Below, piece by piece: positions 34,810 to 42,290 of a DNA stretch of 64,000 nucleotides; the first letter of the stretch is position 1, and every line of letters begins with the position of its first letter. The notes under the pieces were generated by a model. The model was not told the DNA's origin. It saw only the letters and a list, made by a program, of their open reading frames with translations, and did not search any database. Made by a program: the position numbers and the translations under genes. The stretch is from assembly GCF_009858175.1 (NCBI RefSeq), contig NZ_CP047393.1:2542001-2606000 (forward strand), given 5' to 3'. Source of the stretch: Pontibacillus sp. HMF3514. Its GTDB lineage: Bacteria; Bacillota; Bacilli; Bacillales; BH030062.

Positions 34810-35125
34810 AGGATATATGCTTTTGAATAGCTTGTTCTCGTTTAGCTTATTCCTGATTCTAACCCTGTCCTTACTACCTATGATCAGTACAGTTTATAAA
34901 GAGCAGAGAATACTAGAAGAACGTAGGTATTGGCTCTATACACTGCACGATGAGTTGAAGCGTAGAGATGAATTAACCTCACTTCCTACTACCACAGAAT
35001 TAGATCGGCACGAGCGAATAGCGAGTGTTACTTTCCGATACAAATCTTCTCTAATTGAGGGGTGCATAGAATGGATAAATGAGAGGGGGACTGAGGAGCG
35101 TGATTGTTTATATAAAAAACCTTAA
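34793..35125 (+). CDS. comGE: Competence minor pseudopilin ComGE
   Basis: 110 residues. Short leader MCWNNKG then YMLLNSLFSFSLFLILTLSLL; the position of mature Glu5 is Asn, as in divergent minor pseudopilins. The start is taken at ATG 34793, after GAGG. The rest is an extracellular minor-pilin domain without catalytic features. Confidence 0.78.
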   Translation: MCWNNKGYMLLNSLFSFSLFLILTLSLLPMISTVYKEQRILEERRYWLYTLHDELKRRDELTSLPTTTELDRHERIASVTFRYKSSLIEGCIEWINERGTEERDCLYKKP

Positions 35126-35540
35126 CAACGATAGAGGGATTACTTTACTTGAGGCTCTCCTCTCCCTTTTCATTACCTTGTTAATTTTACAGGCCCTCCC
35201 CTATGTCCTCAAAACGGTCTGGATCTATTCTCAACAATCTCCTCAAAAAGATGTAGAGGTTTATCAGTTGTACCATTTTATTGAGCAAGACCTTTATACA
35301 ACAAGGTCTATTAGCACAATTTCAGATGGAGTTAGACTGTATAAACAAAATGGCGATCAAGTTGATATTGAACAATACGGGAACATGATACGAAGACAGG
35401 TCAATCAACAAGGGCATCAAGGCCTATTACACAATGTAAAAAGTTTTGAAGTAAGGTCTTCCTCTAAGGGCTTCTCTATTCTACTTCAAAATGAAGGAGG
35501 GTCCATATATCAAAAGTTATTTAACCTCTATACAGAATGA
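35100..35540 (+). CDS. comGF: Competence minor pseudopilin ComGF
   Basis: About 146 residues. The leader ends NNDRG before ITLLEALLSLFITLLILQ, with Glu5 present. The start is uncertain: GTG 35100 has GGGGGACTGAGGAGC before it, whereas ATG 35079 lacks a good ribosome binding site. It overlaps comGE by 26 bp or more. Confidence 0.78.
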   Translation: MIVYIKNLNNDRGITLLEALLSLFITLLILQALPYVLKTVWIYSQQSPQKDVEVYQLYHFIEQDLYTTRSISTISDGVRLYKQNGDQVDIEQYGNMIRRQVNQQGHQGLLHNVKSFEVRSSSKGFSILLQNEGGSIYQKLFNLYTE

Positions 35541-35877
35541 ACAAGGATTTGCTTTTCCTCTCCTTCTCCTCTTACTTTCCTTTATGTTTCTGTTTTTTAA
35601 CGCTTCTCTTTTGCAACTCCAAACAAGCCAAAAGCTAACTACGAATGAAAAAGAACAACTTTATTTGGAAACATTATTTCAAATGGGGAATGCGACATTC
35701 CAAAATGGAGCTAATTCTCTACAAGTGAATGGAGAAACAACATATAGATTTCCTTATGGTACTGTCACAGTTGAATATGTCATTTTGGATTCTAATGATA
35801 TTCAAGCACAATTTACGATGGTGACTTCAGATGGGAGTAAAAATATTGTGAACCGAATAATTTATATCGATCCATAA
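35491..35877 (+). CDS. comGG: Competence minor pseudopilin ComGG
   Basis: 128 residues. The leader ends NEQG before FAFPLLLLLLSFMFLFFN; like other ComGG proteins it lacks mature Glu5. The only in-frame ATG (35491) has no ribosome binding site, while a perfect GGAGGG follows it at 35495-35500 with no ordinary start codon at proper distance. Translation may depend on coupling to comGF, which it overlaps by 50 bp. No terminator separates it from tRNA-Gln. Confidence 0.75.
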   Translation: MKEGPYIKSYLTSIQNEQGFAFPLLLLLLSFMFLFFNASLLQLQTSQKLTTNEKEQLYLETLFQMGNATFQNGANSLQVNGETTYRFPYGTVTVEYVILDSNDIQAQFTMVTSDGSKNIVNRIIYIDP

Positions 35878-35939
35878 TTTTTTTGTTATATGTGTATATA
35901 TTTATGGAGAAAATGGCATGATAATTATTGTTACGTCAT

Positions 35940-36011
35940 TGGGCTATAGCCAAGCGGTAAGGCAGCGGTTTTTGGTACCGTTATTCGCTGGTTCGAATCC
36001 AGCTAGCCCAG
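35940..36011 (+). tRNA. tRNA-Gln (anticodon UUG)
   Basis: 72 bases. Acceptor TGGGCTA pairs with TAGCCCA, the D arm is GCCAAGCGGTAAGGC, and the anticodon loop TTTTGGT carries TTG at its centre. The T arm is GCTGG-TTCGAAT-CCAGC and the discriminator base is G. The CCA end is not encoded. A single tRNA gene, followed by a terminator. Confidence 0.95.
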
Positions 36012-36015
36012 TTCC

Positions 36016-36048
36016 AAAGCACTGACCATTGAGGTCAGTGCTTTATTT
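36016..36048 (+). terminator. Terminator of tRNA-Gln
   Basis: Stem AAAGCACTGACC / GGTCAGTGCTTT with loop ATTGA, followed by an ATTTTTT run. It begins five bases after the tRNA. Confidence 0.88.
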
Positions 36049-36094
36049 TTTGACCAAATATGATGAATCACTTATTCCTAAATTGGGACTTTTG

Positions 36095-36137
36095 CCATTA
36101 AAGCCCCCTTATGTTGAAGACTTGGATTCGAGATAAT
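36095..36137 (+). repeat. End fragment of the large repeat element
   Basis: The segment from ATTAAAGCCCCCTTAT through GACTTGGATTCGAGATAA matches the end of the large element at 22826-22868 with few differences. The rest of that element is missing here and its place is taken by the 21-bp tandem repeat. Confidence 0.75.
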
Positions 36138-36161
36138 ACGAGCTTTTCATCGGCTACCCAA

Positions 36162-36539
36162 GCGATTCCATCGCCTACCCGAGCGATTCCTTCGCTTACC
36201 CGAGCGATTCCGTCGCTTACCCAAGCGATTCCGTCGCCTACCCAAGCGATTCCGTCGCCTACCCGAGCGATTCCGTCACTTACCCGAGCGATTCCGTCAC
36301 CTACCCGAGCGATTCCGTCACTTACCCGAGCGATTCCGTCGCCTACCCGAGCGATTCCGTCGCTTACCCAAGCGATTCCGTCGCCTACCCGAGCGATTCC
36401 GTCGCTTACCCAAGCGATTCCGTCGCCTACCCAAGCGATTCCGTCGCCTACCCGAGCGATTCCGTCACTTACCCGAGCGATTCCGTCACTTACCCGAGCG
36501 ATTCCGTCACTTACCCGAGCGATTCCGTCTCCTACCCGA
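36162..36539. repeat. Tandem repeat of 21 bp, 18 copies
   Basis: The unit is GCGATTCCGTCGC followed by YTACCCRA, 378 bp in all. Variation is limited to a few positions (G/A in CGT-CGC/CAC, C/T, and G/A near the end). Because the unit length is a multiple of three, both strands are open: the plus strand would encode AIPSPTR/AIPSLTR heptads and the minus strand DGIARVG/DGIARVS heptads. Neither frame has a ribosome binding site. Flanks resemble the large repeat element, so this is probably non-coding. Confidence 0.92.
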
Positions 36540-36681
36540 GGGATTACTGTCACTTCCCAAGAGACCACAGCCCGCCGATCTGCATAGACATAACGGAACC
36601 ATCCCGCACCTACTTATTCAAGATAACTGCCATTAAACTGAATAAACCATTCTGAAGGATTTAACATATTCTCCATAAATG

Positions 36682-36721
36682 AAAAACACTACTATCCTCT
36701 ATGTAAGTGGCAGTAGTGTTT
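36682..36721 (-). terminator. Terminator of mgsR
   Basis: Stem AAACACTACT / AGTAGTGTTT with a longer loop, followed on the minus strand by TTTTC. Confidence 0.7.
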
Positions 36722-36755
36722 CAGGTCTTCTTATTGGATGTCTTACAGAATCTCA

Positions 36756-37139
36756 TTATGAAATCTTTGTCATAAGCTCTTGTTTTACATTTGTGATACT
36801 TTTCAAGCCATCTTCATTATACCCAACTACAAGCTTTTCACCATCCGTCAAAATTGGTCTACGCAAGAGTTTTGGTTCTTTCATAACCAAATCAATAAAT
36901 TGGGAAATGCTTAAATCGTTTACATCTACATTTAACGATTTATATGTTTTGCCTCGTGTTGCTAATATTTCATCGATGCCATCTGTTGTTAGTTGTAAAA
37001 TTTCTAAAAATTCCTCATAGGAAGGAGTGTCTCGAAATAGGTGTCTTTCATTAAATCCAACTTCATGATTTTTTAACCAGGCTTTCGTTCTGCGACATGA
37101 CGTACAGCTTGGATACGTGTAAAACTTTAGACCACTCAT
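36756..37139 (-). CDS. mgsR: Spx/MgsR-type transcriptional regulator
   Basis: 127 residues, ArsC/Spx family. The redox CxxC is C12-C15 in YPSCTSCRRTK and the LLRRPIL motif is conserved. FNERHLFRDTPSYEEF and TTDGIDEILATRG are closer to MgsR (YqgZ) than to Spx. MgsR modulates part of the general stress response through RNA polymerase. Start at ATG 37139 (MSGLKFY); the longer frame upstream lacks family similarity. No sigma-B promoter is obvious, but a TGTACA array lies upstream. Confidence 0.88.
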   Translation of the reverse strand: MSGLKFYTYPSCTSCRRTKAWLKNHEVGFNERHLFRDTPSYEEFLEILQLTTDGIDEILATRGKTYKSLNVDVNDLSISQFIDLVMKEPKLLRRPILTDGEKLVVGYNEDGLKSITNVKQELMTKIS

Positions 37140-37172
37140 CAACTCATCGCACCTTTCTATATGTGAGTTATA

Positions 37173-37219
37173 TTCTGTACATTCATTGTACATTCTTTAA
37201 ACATAATATGTACAGAATT
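37173..37219. promoter_or_regulatory. TGTACA repeat array between mgsR and the frameshifted regulator
   Basis: TGTACA occurs at 37176, 37187 and 37209, that is at 11- and 22-bp intervals, on one face of the helix. The outer two form an 11-bp inverted repeat, ATTCTGTACAT (37173-37183) with ATGTACAGAAT (37209-37219). It lies in the divergent intergenic region and looks like an operator. The regulator is unknown; the adjacent HTH gene is a candidate. Confidence 0.5.
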
Positions 37220-37336
37220 TTGCTTATCTTCTGTAAATTAAATTGTGTACGTTTTTTAACAACTCGACCAACCTAAACTTTTTCCAAATTATATGTATTA
37301 TAATAATAAATAGCTTACTCTTTAGGAGGTCGTGAA

Positions 37337-38024
37337 ATGGAACAAGCATTGACGGTTAGTATGGTTCTATCAGATCCAACAAGGTATTATATTTATCAAT
37401 ATTTGAGTGAACAAAACCAAGAAGTGTCTGTCATTGACATCGCCAAAAGGTTTGATATCCACCCTAACGTGGCCCGCTTACACCTCTCCAAGTTGGAACA
37501 AGCGCATATGCTACAGTCCCATACGAAAAAAAACGGGTAAAGGTGGTCGACCAAGTCGGATGTATTCATTGGCCAATGAGGAAATCCATTTAAACTTCCC
37601 CTATAGAGACTATAAATTACTTGCTACTATGGCCATGGAGGTTGTTCAAGAACTAGGTGCCCAGGGTGAACATATCTTGTACAAAACAGGTTACAAGTAT
37701 GGTCAAGAAATTTTAGAAACCCATTTAAACTCCTATCCATCAAATATGACAATTGAAAACAAAATAGAGAAACTTGGACATATCTCTAACATCATTGGCA
37801 TTTACCCTCGAATTGAATATGTTAAACATAAAAACACAATATTTTTTTCAATTCATAATTGCCCGTTTAAAGATCTCGCTCAGAAAAGCCCTGAATTGGT
37901 CTGTAAAATGCATAGTCAGCTAATAAAAGGGATGTTAGATTCTTTATTCGAGAATATTGAACTCCAAGAAGGGGAAAATATGATGGAAGGTTGTTCATCT
38001 TGCTCATATAAAGCATTCCTATGA
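37337..38024 (+). pseudogene. Cysteine-rich HTH regulator (COG2345/SufR-like) with a frameshift in an A8 run
   Basis: Frame one from ATG 37337 encodes a winged-helix domain (VIDIAKRFDIHPNVARLHLSKLEQ) and stops after HTKKNG. One base less in the A8 run at 37526-37533 restores HTKKTGKGGRPSRMYSL, and the frame continues to 38024, giving about 229 residues. The C-terminal part has the family's Cys/His cluster (HNCPF, LVCKMH, CSSCSYKA), able to hold metal or an Fe-S cluster. It could be a pseudogene, a sequencing error, or a gene expressed through slippage. Ribosome binding site TAGGAGG. Confidence 0.75.
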
Positions 38025-38044
38025 TAAGGTTTTCAACAGATTCA

Positions 38045-38073
38045 TTTACAATTAAGGTAAGGTCGTTTATAAT
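38045..38073 (+). promoter_or_regulatory. Sigma-A promoter of yqgY
   Basis: TTTACA (38045-38050), 17-base spacer, TATAAT (38068-38073), upstream of yqgY. Confidence 0.78.
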
Positions 38074-38117
38074 AACGATGATAAGTCACCTTTTGAGAAA
38101 AAGGAGGGGGATATAAT

Positions 38118-38360
38118 ATGGATCGCATGTTTCGTGTGCTTGCTTTTTGGACAGGTATTTTTACAGTCATGTTTGTAATTGGTGAAATGCCGGATGCAGC
38201 AATTTTATTCCTAGTTCAAACGGTATTCTTTCTTACATTAAGTTACCTAAAACTATCTGAGCGCATGTATATGTACATATTTGGCGCTTATTTAACGGTA
38301 TTTATGATAGGATTTACCTATTACACTGGCTTCTTATTAGAACCATCATTCCGACACTAA
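38118..38360 (+). CDS. yqgY: DUF2626 family membrane protein YqgY
   Basis: 80 residues, three predicted membrane helices. MDRMFRVLAFWTGIFTVMF and the end FGAYLTVFMIGFTYYTGF match YqgY. No function is known. Strong ribosome binding site AAGGAGGGGG; own promoter and a bidirectional terminator. Confidence 0.88.
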   Translation: MDRMFRVLAFWTGIFTVMFVIGEMPDAAILFLVQTVFFLTLSYLKLSERMYMYIFGAYLTVFMIGFTYYTGFLLEPSFRH

Positions 38361-38361
38361 G

Positions 38362-38396
38362 AAAAAACCTATGCGTGCAAGCATAGGTTTTTTTTC
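38362..38396. terminator. Bidirectional terminator between yqgY and the MidA gene
   Basis: Stem AAAAAACCTATGC / GCATAGGTTTTTT with loop GTGCAA and T-runs on both strands. Confidence 0.88.
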
Positions 38397-38400
38397 GTCT

Positions 38401-39480
38401 TTATATTGGTTGTTTAATTCCTTTTGATTGAACACACACCTCAAATGAATCAGCAATTTGGTCTCCCATAACAAAAGAGCGAATAGCACGATTTCTTTTA
38501 TGTTCTTCTGAAAATGGATCCAATGACGCATGTTCTGTTAGGAAATCAAGAATATTTGCTTCTAATAAAAAATCCTTCTGTTTCATTAACTTCGATTGAA
38601 ACCCATATTTTTCTCCTATTTTCATCCACGTGTCCCAGTGTACGTGATGAGTAATATCCATTTCTCCTGGGTTATGTAAGACGTTATCTTTCATGTGATG
38701 ATTAGCGTATCCTCTTAAGCTTCCATAGATCCTTGCAGGATGAGATAACTCCATATGTGTGTACCCATAATCAAGTGTTAACATAATTCCCTTTTGCATG
38801 GCTTGGCTTATTTGTTCATACAAGCTATCCATATAGAACGGAATTTCTACTCGTTGTCCCTCTATCAATTGATAATTAAAAGACGACAACCAATCCAATA
38901 TATCCTGGGAACAAGGGTATAATACCTCTTCTAACGTGTCATTCTCTTTAATACCTATACAGATTTCATATAGCTCTTCATTTTGCTTGGTCACCACTTT
39001 GACAGGCTGAGCATCCAACCATTCATTAGAAAAAAGAATACCGTTGAATTCTTTTCGCTTATCGTGCCACTCCTCTAGCGAATTAAACATATGAAAAGCT
39101 TCTTGCCCATTAACGATTTGTGATGTCATGACTCTATGTTCTGAAGATACTTCTACAGCATCATACATGTAATCTAGACCTTCTTTTCTTAGGAATTCGC
39201 ATACTGCTTTAGCAAATGTACCGTCACCCGATCCAATTTCACAAATATGTAAGGGGATCTCTAACGATTGGGATACATGAATAAAGTAATTGGCTAATAC
39301 CTGACTGAATACATTGTGAATATGACTTGAAGTATAAAAGTCTCCTTCTTTCCCCACTTTTGGTTTTGAGAGATTATAATAACCATTCTCTTGATCATAG
39401 AGTGCATATTGAATAAAGGTATCATATGAAATTAAGCGATTCTTATCGCTTTGTATTCTATCTTTCAATGAAGGAAACAT
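38401..39480 (-). CDS. SAM-dependent methyltransferase, MidA/COG1565 family
   Basis: 359 residues. The N-terminal ISYDTFIQYALYDQENGYYN, the early GDFYTSSHIHNVFSQVLA and the SAM-binding CEIGSGDGTFAKAV belong to the MidA-type family. The eukaryotic relative (NDUFAF7) dimethylates an arginine of complex I; the bacterial substrate is not known. It stands alone between yqgY and yqgX, with a strong palindrome in its leader region. Confidence 0.8.
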   Translation of the reverse strand: MFPSLKDRIQSDKNRLISYDTFIQYALYDQENGYYNLSKPKVGKEGDFYTSSHIHNVFSQVLANYFIHVSQSLEIPLHICEIGSGDGTFAKAVCEFLRKEGLDYMYDAVEVSSEHRVMTSQIVNGQEAFHMFNSLEEWHDKRKEFNGILFSNEWLDAQPVKVVTKQNEELYEICIGIKENDTLEEVLYPCSQDILDWLSSFNYQLIEGQRVEIPFYMDSLYEQISQAMQKGIMLTLDYGYTHMELSHPARIYGSLRGYANHHMKDNVLHNPGEMDITHHVHWDTWMKIGEKYGFQSKLMKQKDFLLEANILDFLTEHASLDPFSEEHKRNRAIRSFVMGDQIADSFEVCVQSKGIKQPI

Positions 39481-39502
39481 TATCCTATCCCCTTTGCATA
39501 GG

Positions 39503-39540
39503 TTAACACTATTGACATAGTGTTAATTAAATTATATAGT
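39503..39540 (+). promoter_or_regulatory. Strong promoter under a perfect palindrome, reading into a candidate sRNA
   Basis: TTGACA (39512-39517), 17-base spacer, TATAGT (39535-39540). The -35 lies in an inverted repeat with perfect 10-bp arms TTAACACTAT (39503-39512) and ATAGTGTTAA (39517-39526), which looks like a repressor operator. No plus-strand gene follows before the terminator at 39595-39624. Confidence 0.65.
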
Positions 39541-39546
39541 ATTAGC

Positions 39547-39624
39547 TGTAGCTTAACTTTTATCCCTAACCAACAAAAGCAGAGCACATCCCCCAAACCC
39601 CTTCCGAATCGGAAGGGGTTTTTC
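39547..39624 (+). ncRNA. Candidate small RNA (promoter plus terminator, no gene)
   Basis: From a predicted start near 39547 to the end of the terminator, about 78 bases. The terminator is a 12-bp stem (AAACCCCTTCCG / CGGAAGGGGTTT) followed by TTTTT on the plus strand only; on the minus strand it is followed by GGGGGA, so it is oriented for a plus transcript. No open frame with a ribosome binding site lies between. It could also end minus-strand yqgX mRNA weakly. Confidence 0.4.
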
Positions 39625-39642
39625 GTTGTTGTGCAAATTAAA

Positions 39643-40266
39643 TTATAAAAATGGGTTCGATAGCTTTTCTTTCTCTACCGTAGTAGCTCCCCCATGACCA
39701 GGATACACTTCCATTTCAGCATCTAAAGATAAAATCTCTTTTCGAATACTTTCAATTAGCAAATCATGGTTCCCACCAGGTAGGTCTGTACGACCAATTC
39801 CACCTTCAAATAAAGTATCTCCAGCAATAACAAACCCTCCATCCTTAAAAACAAACGATACACTACCTGGAGAGTGCCCTGGGGTGTGACGCACTTCAAA
39901 TGTAAAATCTGCAATTGTCATATTTCCCGGGTCAATAAAATGATCTGCAGGTCTTGCTTGAATCGGAGAAACGACCATCGAAAAGAATTTAGATCCGTTT
40001 TTTTCAGGGTCCTCTAACCAATCCTTTTCTTCCTGATGTACATATACAGGCACATTAAAATGATCACGCACTTCATCAAGAGCACCGATATGGTCAAAGT
40101 GAGCATGTGTGAGTAAGATGGCTTTTGGAGTTAACTCCCTACGTTCAATCATACGAATTAACTTTTCAGCATCCCCTCCTGGATCAATAATTAACGTTTT
40201 TTTGTTCTGTTCAATAAGATAGCAATTGGTTCCTAAAGTGCCTAGTGGCAGTTGTTCTACTTCCAT
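39643..40266 (-). CDS. yqgX: MBL-fold metallohydrolase YqgX (glyoxalase II-like)
   Basis: 207 residues. Metallo-beta-lactamase fold with THAHFDH (H54, H56, D58, H59), RHTPGHSPGSVSF, AGDTLFEGGIGRTD and the final PGHGGATT. The build is that of hydroxyacylglutathione hydrolase-like enzymes; in bacilli the thiol cofactor would be bacillithiol, but the substrate is not established. Confidence 0.9.
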   Translation of the reverse strand: MEVEQLPLGTLGTNCYLIEQNKKTLIIDPGGDAEKLIRMIERRELTPKAILLTHAHFDHIGALDEVRDHFNVPVYVHQEEKDWLEDPEKNGSKFFSMVVSPIQARPADHFIDPGNMTIADFTFEVRHTPGHSPGSVSFVFKDGGFVIAGDTLFEGGIGRTDLPGGNHDLLIESIRKEILSLDAEMEVYPGHGGATTVEKEKLSNPFL

Positions 40267-40434
40267 GTGTAGACCCTCCTAAAAAGTTTATAGAAACTAT
40301 CACGAATATCTCGACAAATAAATGAAAGTGGTTTAAAATGTATGAGGAGTAAAGAAAAGATACATATTAATTATAGTAATAAACATGCTCACCGTGTGCA
40401 AACGGTGTATTTGAATTAGGGAGGTTAGGGTAAA

Positions 40435-40614
40435 ATGGTATTAGCCATCATGTTACTTTTTGTTACCATTCTTTGTGCTCTTGCTGTATTTCGTGAACTT
40501 AAAACGAATAACTTCTTTGCCGTAGCATTCGCTGGCATCTCAACGCTTGTATTTGGATTCTTTTCCATTATGACGATTATTTCTCAGTTCACTTCTTCTG
40601 GTGGTGGACACTAA
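40435..40614 (+). CDS. yqgW: DUF2759 family small membrane protein YqgW
   Basis: 59 residues, two membrane helices, ending in a Ser/Gly/His tail. The central FRELKTNNFFAVAFAGISTL and FGFFSIMTII match the DUF2759/YqgW family of unknown function. Ribosome binding site GGGAGG. Divergent from yqgX and closed by a terminator. Confidence 0.82.
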   Translation: MVLAIMLLFVTILCALAVFRELKTNNFFAVAFAGISTLVFGFFSIMTIISQFTSSGGGH

Positions 40615-40651
40615 AACCTTGATGAACAAGGTATAGTAGTACTCGTAAGAT

Positions 40652-40680
40652 AAATCCCCTCAATTATTGAGGGGATTTTT
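40652..40680. terminator. Bidirectional terminator between yqgW and fetB
   Basis: Stem AAATCCCCTCAA / TTGAGGGGATTT with a short loop and T-runs on both sides. Confidence 0.88.
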
Positions 40681-40686
40681 TAGTTT

Positions 40687-41466
40687 CTAAGAAGATTCAT
40701 GTTGAAAAAACTGCTTTAGCTGCATTTTCTTATTGAAGAAGTAACGATACATCCCCAATGTGATATAGATCGCACTCAAGGATACCGCTGAAAAGATAGA
40801 GAGTGATATAACAAGTTGATATTTGATAGCCATAACCGGGCTGACTCCTCCCAAAATCAACCCTGTCATCATCCCCGGTAGTTGGACAAGACCCACCGTC
40901 TTTAATTTATCAGCATTTGGGATTAGCGAGGCCATTAAAGTTCTTTGCACTATAATATGAGAAGCTTGCTTAGGTTCAGCCCCTAGCGACAATGCTGCTA
41001 GTAAACGTCCTTCATTTTCTTTGAATTCACTTTTCATTCTTTCTAATGCTAACCCCATCGCTACCATTGAGTTACCAATGACCATACCACTCATCGGAAT
41101 AACTTCAGAAGGTGTGAATTCAATCATATCTGCTACAAGCCATAAAGAAAGAACGCTCACTTCAATAATGACAAGCCCAAACAGAATCGTCCATAAAACG
41201 TTTGGTAGACCTTCCCCCTTTTTCTTAGCATGGAAGCTTGCAACGATAATCATGACTGAAATCATAAATGGGATACCGATATAAGGTGGTAAATCAAATA
41301 AGTAATTCAGTGCATAACCAATGAGGAACAACTGAATCGTTCCCCTAATGGAAGACCAAATAATATCCTTATTCTGTCCTAACTGATAATAATATGACAA
41401 GGAGAGTGGAACTAGAACAAATACAATTAAAAAGAGTAATGACTGATTCGATATTTCTGGCGACAC
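40687..41466 (-). CDS. fetB: Iron-export ABC transporter permease FetB
   Basis: 259 residues, UPF0014/FetB family, with about seven membrane helices. PNADKLKTVGLVQLPGMMTGLILGGVSPV and GNSMVAMGLALERM are characteristic. E. coli FetAB exports iron and raises peroxide tolerance. Start at GTG 41464-41466, eight bases after GAGGAGG. Cotranscribed with fetA, 21 bp upstream. Confidence 0.88.
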   Translation of the reverse strand: MSPEISNQSLLFLIVFVLVPLSLSYYYQLGQNKDIIWSSIRGTIQLFLIGYALNYLFDLPPYIGIPFMISVMIIVASFHAKKKGEGLPNVLWTILFGLVIIEVSVLSLWLVADMIEFTPSEVIPMSGMVIGNSMVAMGLALERMKSEFKENEGRLLAALSLGAEPKQASHIIVQRTLMASLIPNADKLKTVGLVQLPGMMTGLILGGVSPVMAIKYQLVISLSIFSAVSLSAIYITLGMYRYFFNKKMQLKQFFQHESS

Positions 41467-41487
41467 ACTCTCAACCTCCTCGATAAA

Positions 41488-42189
41488 CTAAACAAGAAAT
41501 GATTGCAGTTCTTCTGTTTTTGGTTTTTCTAGCATATCTGGCAGCTGGCCGTGTTCTATAATTCGTCCATCTTCGAGAAATACCCCTCGATCCCCTAACC
41601 GCTTTGCCTGACTTAATTGGTGGGTAACCATAACCATCGTTATATTATGCTTCTCAATAAGCATCGATAATACCTCTTCAATATCTTCTGTTGTCTGCTC
41701 GTCCAATGCACTTGTAGGTTCATCCAGTAACAATATATCGGGCTTATTCGCTAAGGTTCTCGCTAATGAAACACGTTGCTTTTCCCCACCTGAAAGTTGA
41801 TCTACAGATCTATGTAAATAATCAGTAGGGAGTTGAACATATTCCAATAATTCTTCACCTTGTTTGTCTTTCCATTCATTCACCATAGAAGGTCCAAATT
41901 TCAAATTTTCTAAAACGGTTCCTGGAAATAAATGAGGAGCTTGCAAAACAAGACCTATTTTTCTTCGAAGTTTGGGGATCTTATAAGATTCATAAGGCTG
42001 TTCGTAAAACGAAATAGAACCCTCTTCTGGATCCAAGATACGATTAAAAAGATGAAGAAGTGTACTTTTCCCGGATCCTGAAGGTCCAAAAACGATAACA
42101 CGTTCACCTGGGTACACATTTAGATTAATATCTTGTAAAGGTCCATACCGAACGTCTTTCAGCCTTATAATAGGTTCTCCTTCATTCAT
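41488..42189 (-). CDS. fetA: Iron-export ABC transporter ATPase FetA
   Basis: 233 residues. Walker A GPSGSGKST (about 35-43), signature LSGGEKQR, Walker [13 protein letters not shown] and the switch His in VTHQ. With FetB it forms an exporter. The promoter region holds a PerR-like box over a TATAAT element, which fits a role in iron and peroxide stress. Confidence 0.88.
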   Translation of the reverse strand: MNEGEPIIRLKDVRYGPLQDINLNVYPGERVIVFGPSGSGKSTLLHLFNRILDPEEGSISFYEQPYESYKIPKLRRKIGLVLQAPHLFPGTVLENLKFGPSMVNEWKDKQGEELLEYVQLPTDYLHRSVDQLSGGEKQRVSLARTLANKPDILLLDEPTSALDEQTTEDIEEVLSMLIEKHNITMVMVTHQLSQAKRLGDRGVFLEDGRIIEHGQLPDMLEKPKTEELQSFLV

Positions 42190-42245
42190 AATAGTTCATC
42201 CTTTTTTACGTAATAATGTAAGCCTGTAAAAATACCCTCAAATCA

Positions 42246-42260
42246 TTATAAAGATTATGA
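42246..42260 (-). promoter_or_regulatory. PerR-like box over the fetAB promoter
   Basis: TTATAAAGATTATGA matches the PerR consensus TTATAATNATTATAA at 12 of 14 defined positions. It overlaps a minus-strand TATAAT (42245-42250), the probable -10 of fetAB. Fur and Zur boxes share this core pattern, so the regulator is inferred from iron-export function. Confidence 0.6.
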
Positions 42261-42290
42261 CACGTCGAGTATGGAAAATCAAAGAAAGTG

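Noticed and set aside
36162-36539. CRISPR array.
   Set aside because: The units are directly adjacent with no unique spacers.
36098-36587. Two long open frames on opposite strands across the 21-bp tandem array (AIPSPTR and DGIARVG heptads).
   Set aside because: They arise because the unit is 21 bp. Neither has a ribosome binding site, flanks are repeat-element DNA, and unit variation is not limited to silent positions in either frame.
37140-37260. Sigma-B promoter for mgsR.
   Set aside because: A GTTTAA is present but no GGGTAT at the required distance.
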